From: Gammaproteobacteria bacterium
GTDB taxonomy: Bacteria > Pseudomonadota > Gammaproteobacteria > Chromatiales > Chromatiaceae
DNA: 43,809 nt
Direction: 5' to 3'
NCBI GenBank assembly: GCA_030066355.1
Contig: JASJBU010000006.1
Location: 1 to 43,809, forward strand
Under the pieces are notes generated by a model. It worked only from the letters and a program-made list of their open reading frames with translations. It was not told where the DNA came from and searched no databases. The position numbers were made by a program, and so were the translations under genes. Within the stretch, counting starts at the first letter, position 1. Every line of letters starts with the position of its first letter. This document shows positions 42,535 to 43,809 of this stretch, piece after piece.

Positions 42535-42556
42535 CTGTGCCAGCAAATTCGGATGG

Positions 42557-43138
42557 TTAAAGCGTCAGCACCCATTCCACGATGGTTCGGATGTTTTCCT
42601 CGCTGATGTGTGCATTCGGCGGCATGGGGATCTGTCCCCAGGTACCGACACCGCCCGCCTTGACCTTCTCAACCAGCATATCGAGTGCTCCCGCGTCATC
42701 CTTGTACTTGGCAGCCACCTCTTTGTAGGCTGGTCCAACCACCTTGGCTTCGAGTTGGTGACAGCCCATGCAGCCACTGGAGGTGGCGAGGGACTCGGCA
42801 TCGGCCGTCGCCGCAGCGGCAACTTCGGCAACGGCATCGGTGGCCGCGGCTTCGACTTCGGCAGCCGCCTCGGTGACCGCTGCAGTCACCTCGGCCACCG
42901 CTGAGGACTCAGCCGCCTCTGGAGCCGGTTCTGTCATTTCTGGGGCGGTATCGGCAGCCGCAACAGGTGCAGGGGCCGGTGCCTCAGCCGCCGCAGCCTC
43001 AACGTTCACCTTGCCGATCGGTGCGATACGCTCCAGCACATCCGCCCGATCTTCCGCCCATACCGAGGAAACCGAGAGCAGCGCTAAGGTGCCTGCAAAT
43101 ATTATCTTGCCAAATGTGGATGCAGCAGTAGTCTTCAC
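42557..43138 (-). CDS. Cytochrome c with long Ala-rich linker (c5-like)
   Basis: Signal peptide MKTTAASTFGKIIFAGTLALLSVSSVWA, Ala/Glu/Val/Pro linker, heme motif CMGCH, distal PMPP. Confidence 0.88.
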   Translation of the reverse strand: MKTTAASTFGKIIFAGTLALLSVSSVWAEDRADVLERIAPIGKVNVEAAAAEAPAPAPVAAADTAPEMTEPAPEAAESSAVAEVTAAVTEAAAEVEAAATDAVAEVAAAATADAESLATSSGCMGCHQLEAKVVGPAYKEVAAKYKDDAGALDMLVEKVKAGGVGTWGQIPMPPNAHISEENIRTIVEWVLTL

Positions 43139-43291
43139 AGGTATCGTCCTCCGTTTGTTTGAGTCTTACCGGCCCGGAGCACCAGGCATTCATCAGAAAA
43201 TTAGAAGATTATACCTTTTGCACCCAAAAAGAGCGAACCAGGGAGTTGGACGCAATTGGATCAGACGGGTACACTACGCGCTCGCAAATTG

Positions 43292-43364
<73 letters not shown>

Positions 43365-43368
<4 letters not shown>

Positions 43369-43411
43369 AACAGACAAAAGCCACCTCCCGGGTGGCTTTT
43401 GTCTGTTTGGC
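43365..43411 (+). terminator. 21-bp perfect inverted repeat / terminator overlapping the tRNA 3' end
   Basis: GCCAAACAGACAAAAGCCACC-TCCCG-GGTGGCTTTTGTCTGTTTGGC. Confidence 0.85.
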
Positions 43412-43661
43412 GTGCGGTCAGGTGATTGGTATCCCTTAGGGTTCGACAAAACGGCAGGAGCGCCGTTTAGGACGCTGCTAGCCGCCCGCAGGGTGAAGGC
43501 CAGGGTTGGCCTGAACCAATCCCTCTCGTCGATCGCTCACCCAACGACTTCAAAGACGACGTCCTTAACCCTCCGTAGCCGTGTCTAAGCGACCTCCAAA
43601 TCGTCGGATCTGCCGCCCTTCGCCTGCAGTCTGTTGCGAAGGTGTGAGAACGGGCCACTGA

Positions 43662-43809
43662 TCACCATTCGTAGACGTCACTTTCCAGGTCTTCATCGGC
43701 GAACAAGTCGATCCTCTCCTCTAGGAAGTTGATCGCTCCGTCGACGTTCAGCCAATGTTGCTCCATGACCGCCTCGGTGGGAGTCCCGTCATCCAACACT
43801 CCGTTTGCC
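43662..43809 (-). CDS. Hypothetical protein, C-terminal part (truncated by window edge)
   Basis: Reverse strand is open: ANGVLDDGTPTEAVMEQHWLNVDGAINFLEERIDLFADEDLESDVYEW*, ending at complement 43662..43664. Confidence 0.45.
   Translation of the reverse strand, partial: ANGVLDDGTPTEAVMEQHWLNVDGAINFLEERIDLFADEDLESDVYEW

Noticed and set aside
43467-43658. 63-aa minus-strand ORF downstream of the tRNA
   Set aside because: Arg/Ser-rich random-looking translation with no start context; probably non-coding.

Overview
This 43.8 kb window looks like a gammaproteobacterial chromosome segment, mostly housekeeping. From left to right it holds: thiD-thiE-hemL; a DedA/PAP2/LssY-type fusion; small cytochrome c genes; ubiX-mpl; a dispersed menaquinone cluster (menF, menD, menB-menA-menC, a hotdog thioesterase, and menE on the opposite strand); the conserved miaB-phoH-ybeY-corC-lnt run; gmk, an M48 protease and yicC; a Ser/Thr kinase and PP2C phosphatase pair followed by rph-rdgB; a TRAP transporter dctQM pair; a LOG-family gene; a beta-hydroxyacid dehydrogenase; rep; an MCP; a cytochrome c with an Ala-rich linker; and tRNA-Arg(CCG). 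The strongest unexpected signal is inside the menaquinone region. A secreted PKD-domain protein gene (14258..15607) is open over 450 codons except for one in-frame TGA at 14426..14428. That TGA sits exactly where the first Cys of a c-type heme motif would be (TGA GCA TTG TGT CAT = [U/C]-A-L-C-H). An 8-bp hairpin with a G in its apical loop follows immediately. The options are a selenocysteine-containing UxxCH heme site, a very recent nonsense mutation, or a sequencing error. The sequence alone cannot decide between them. Most other genes are ordinary.
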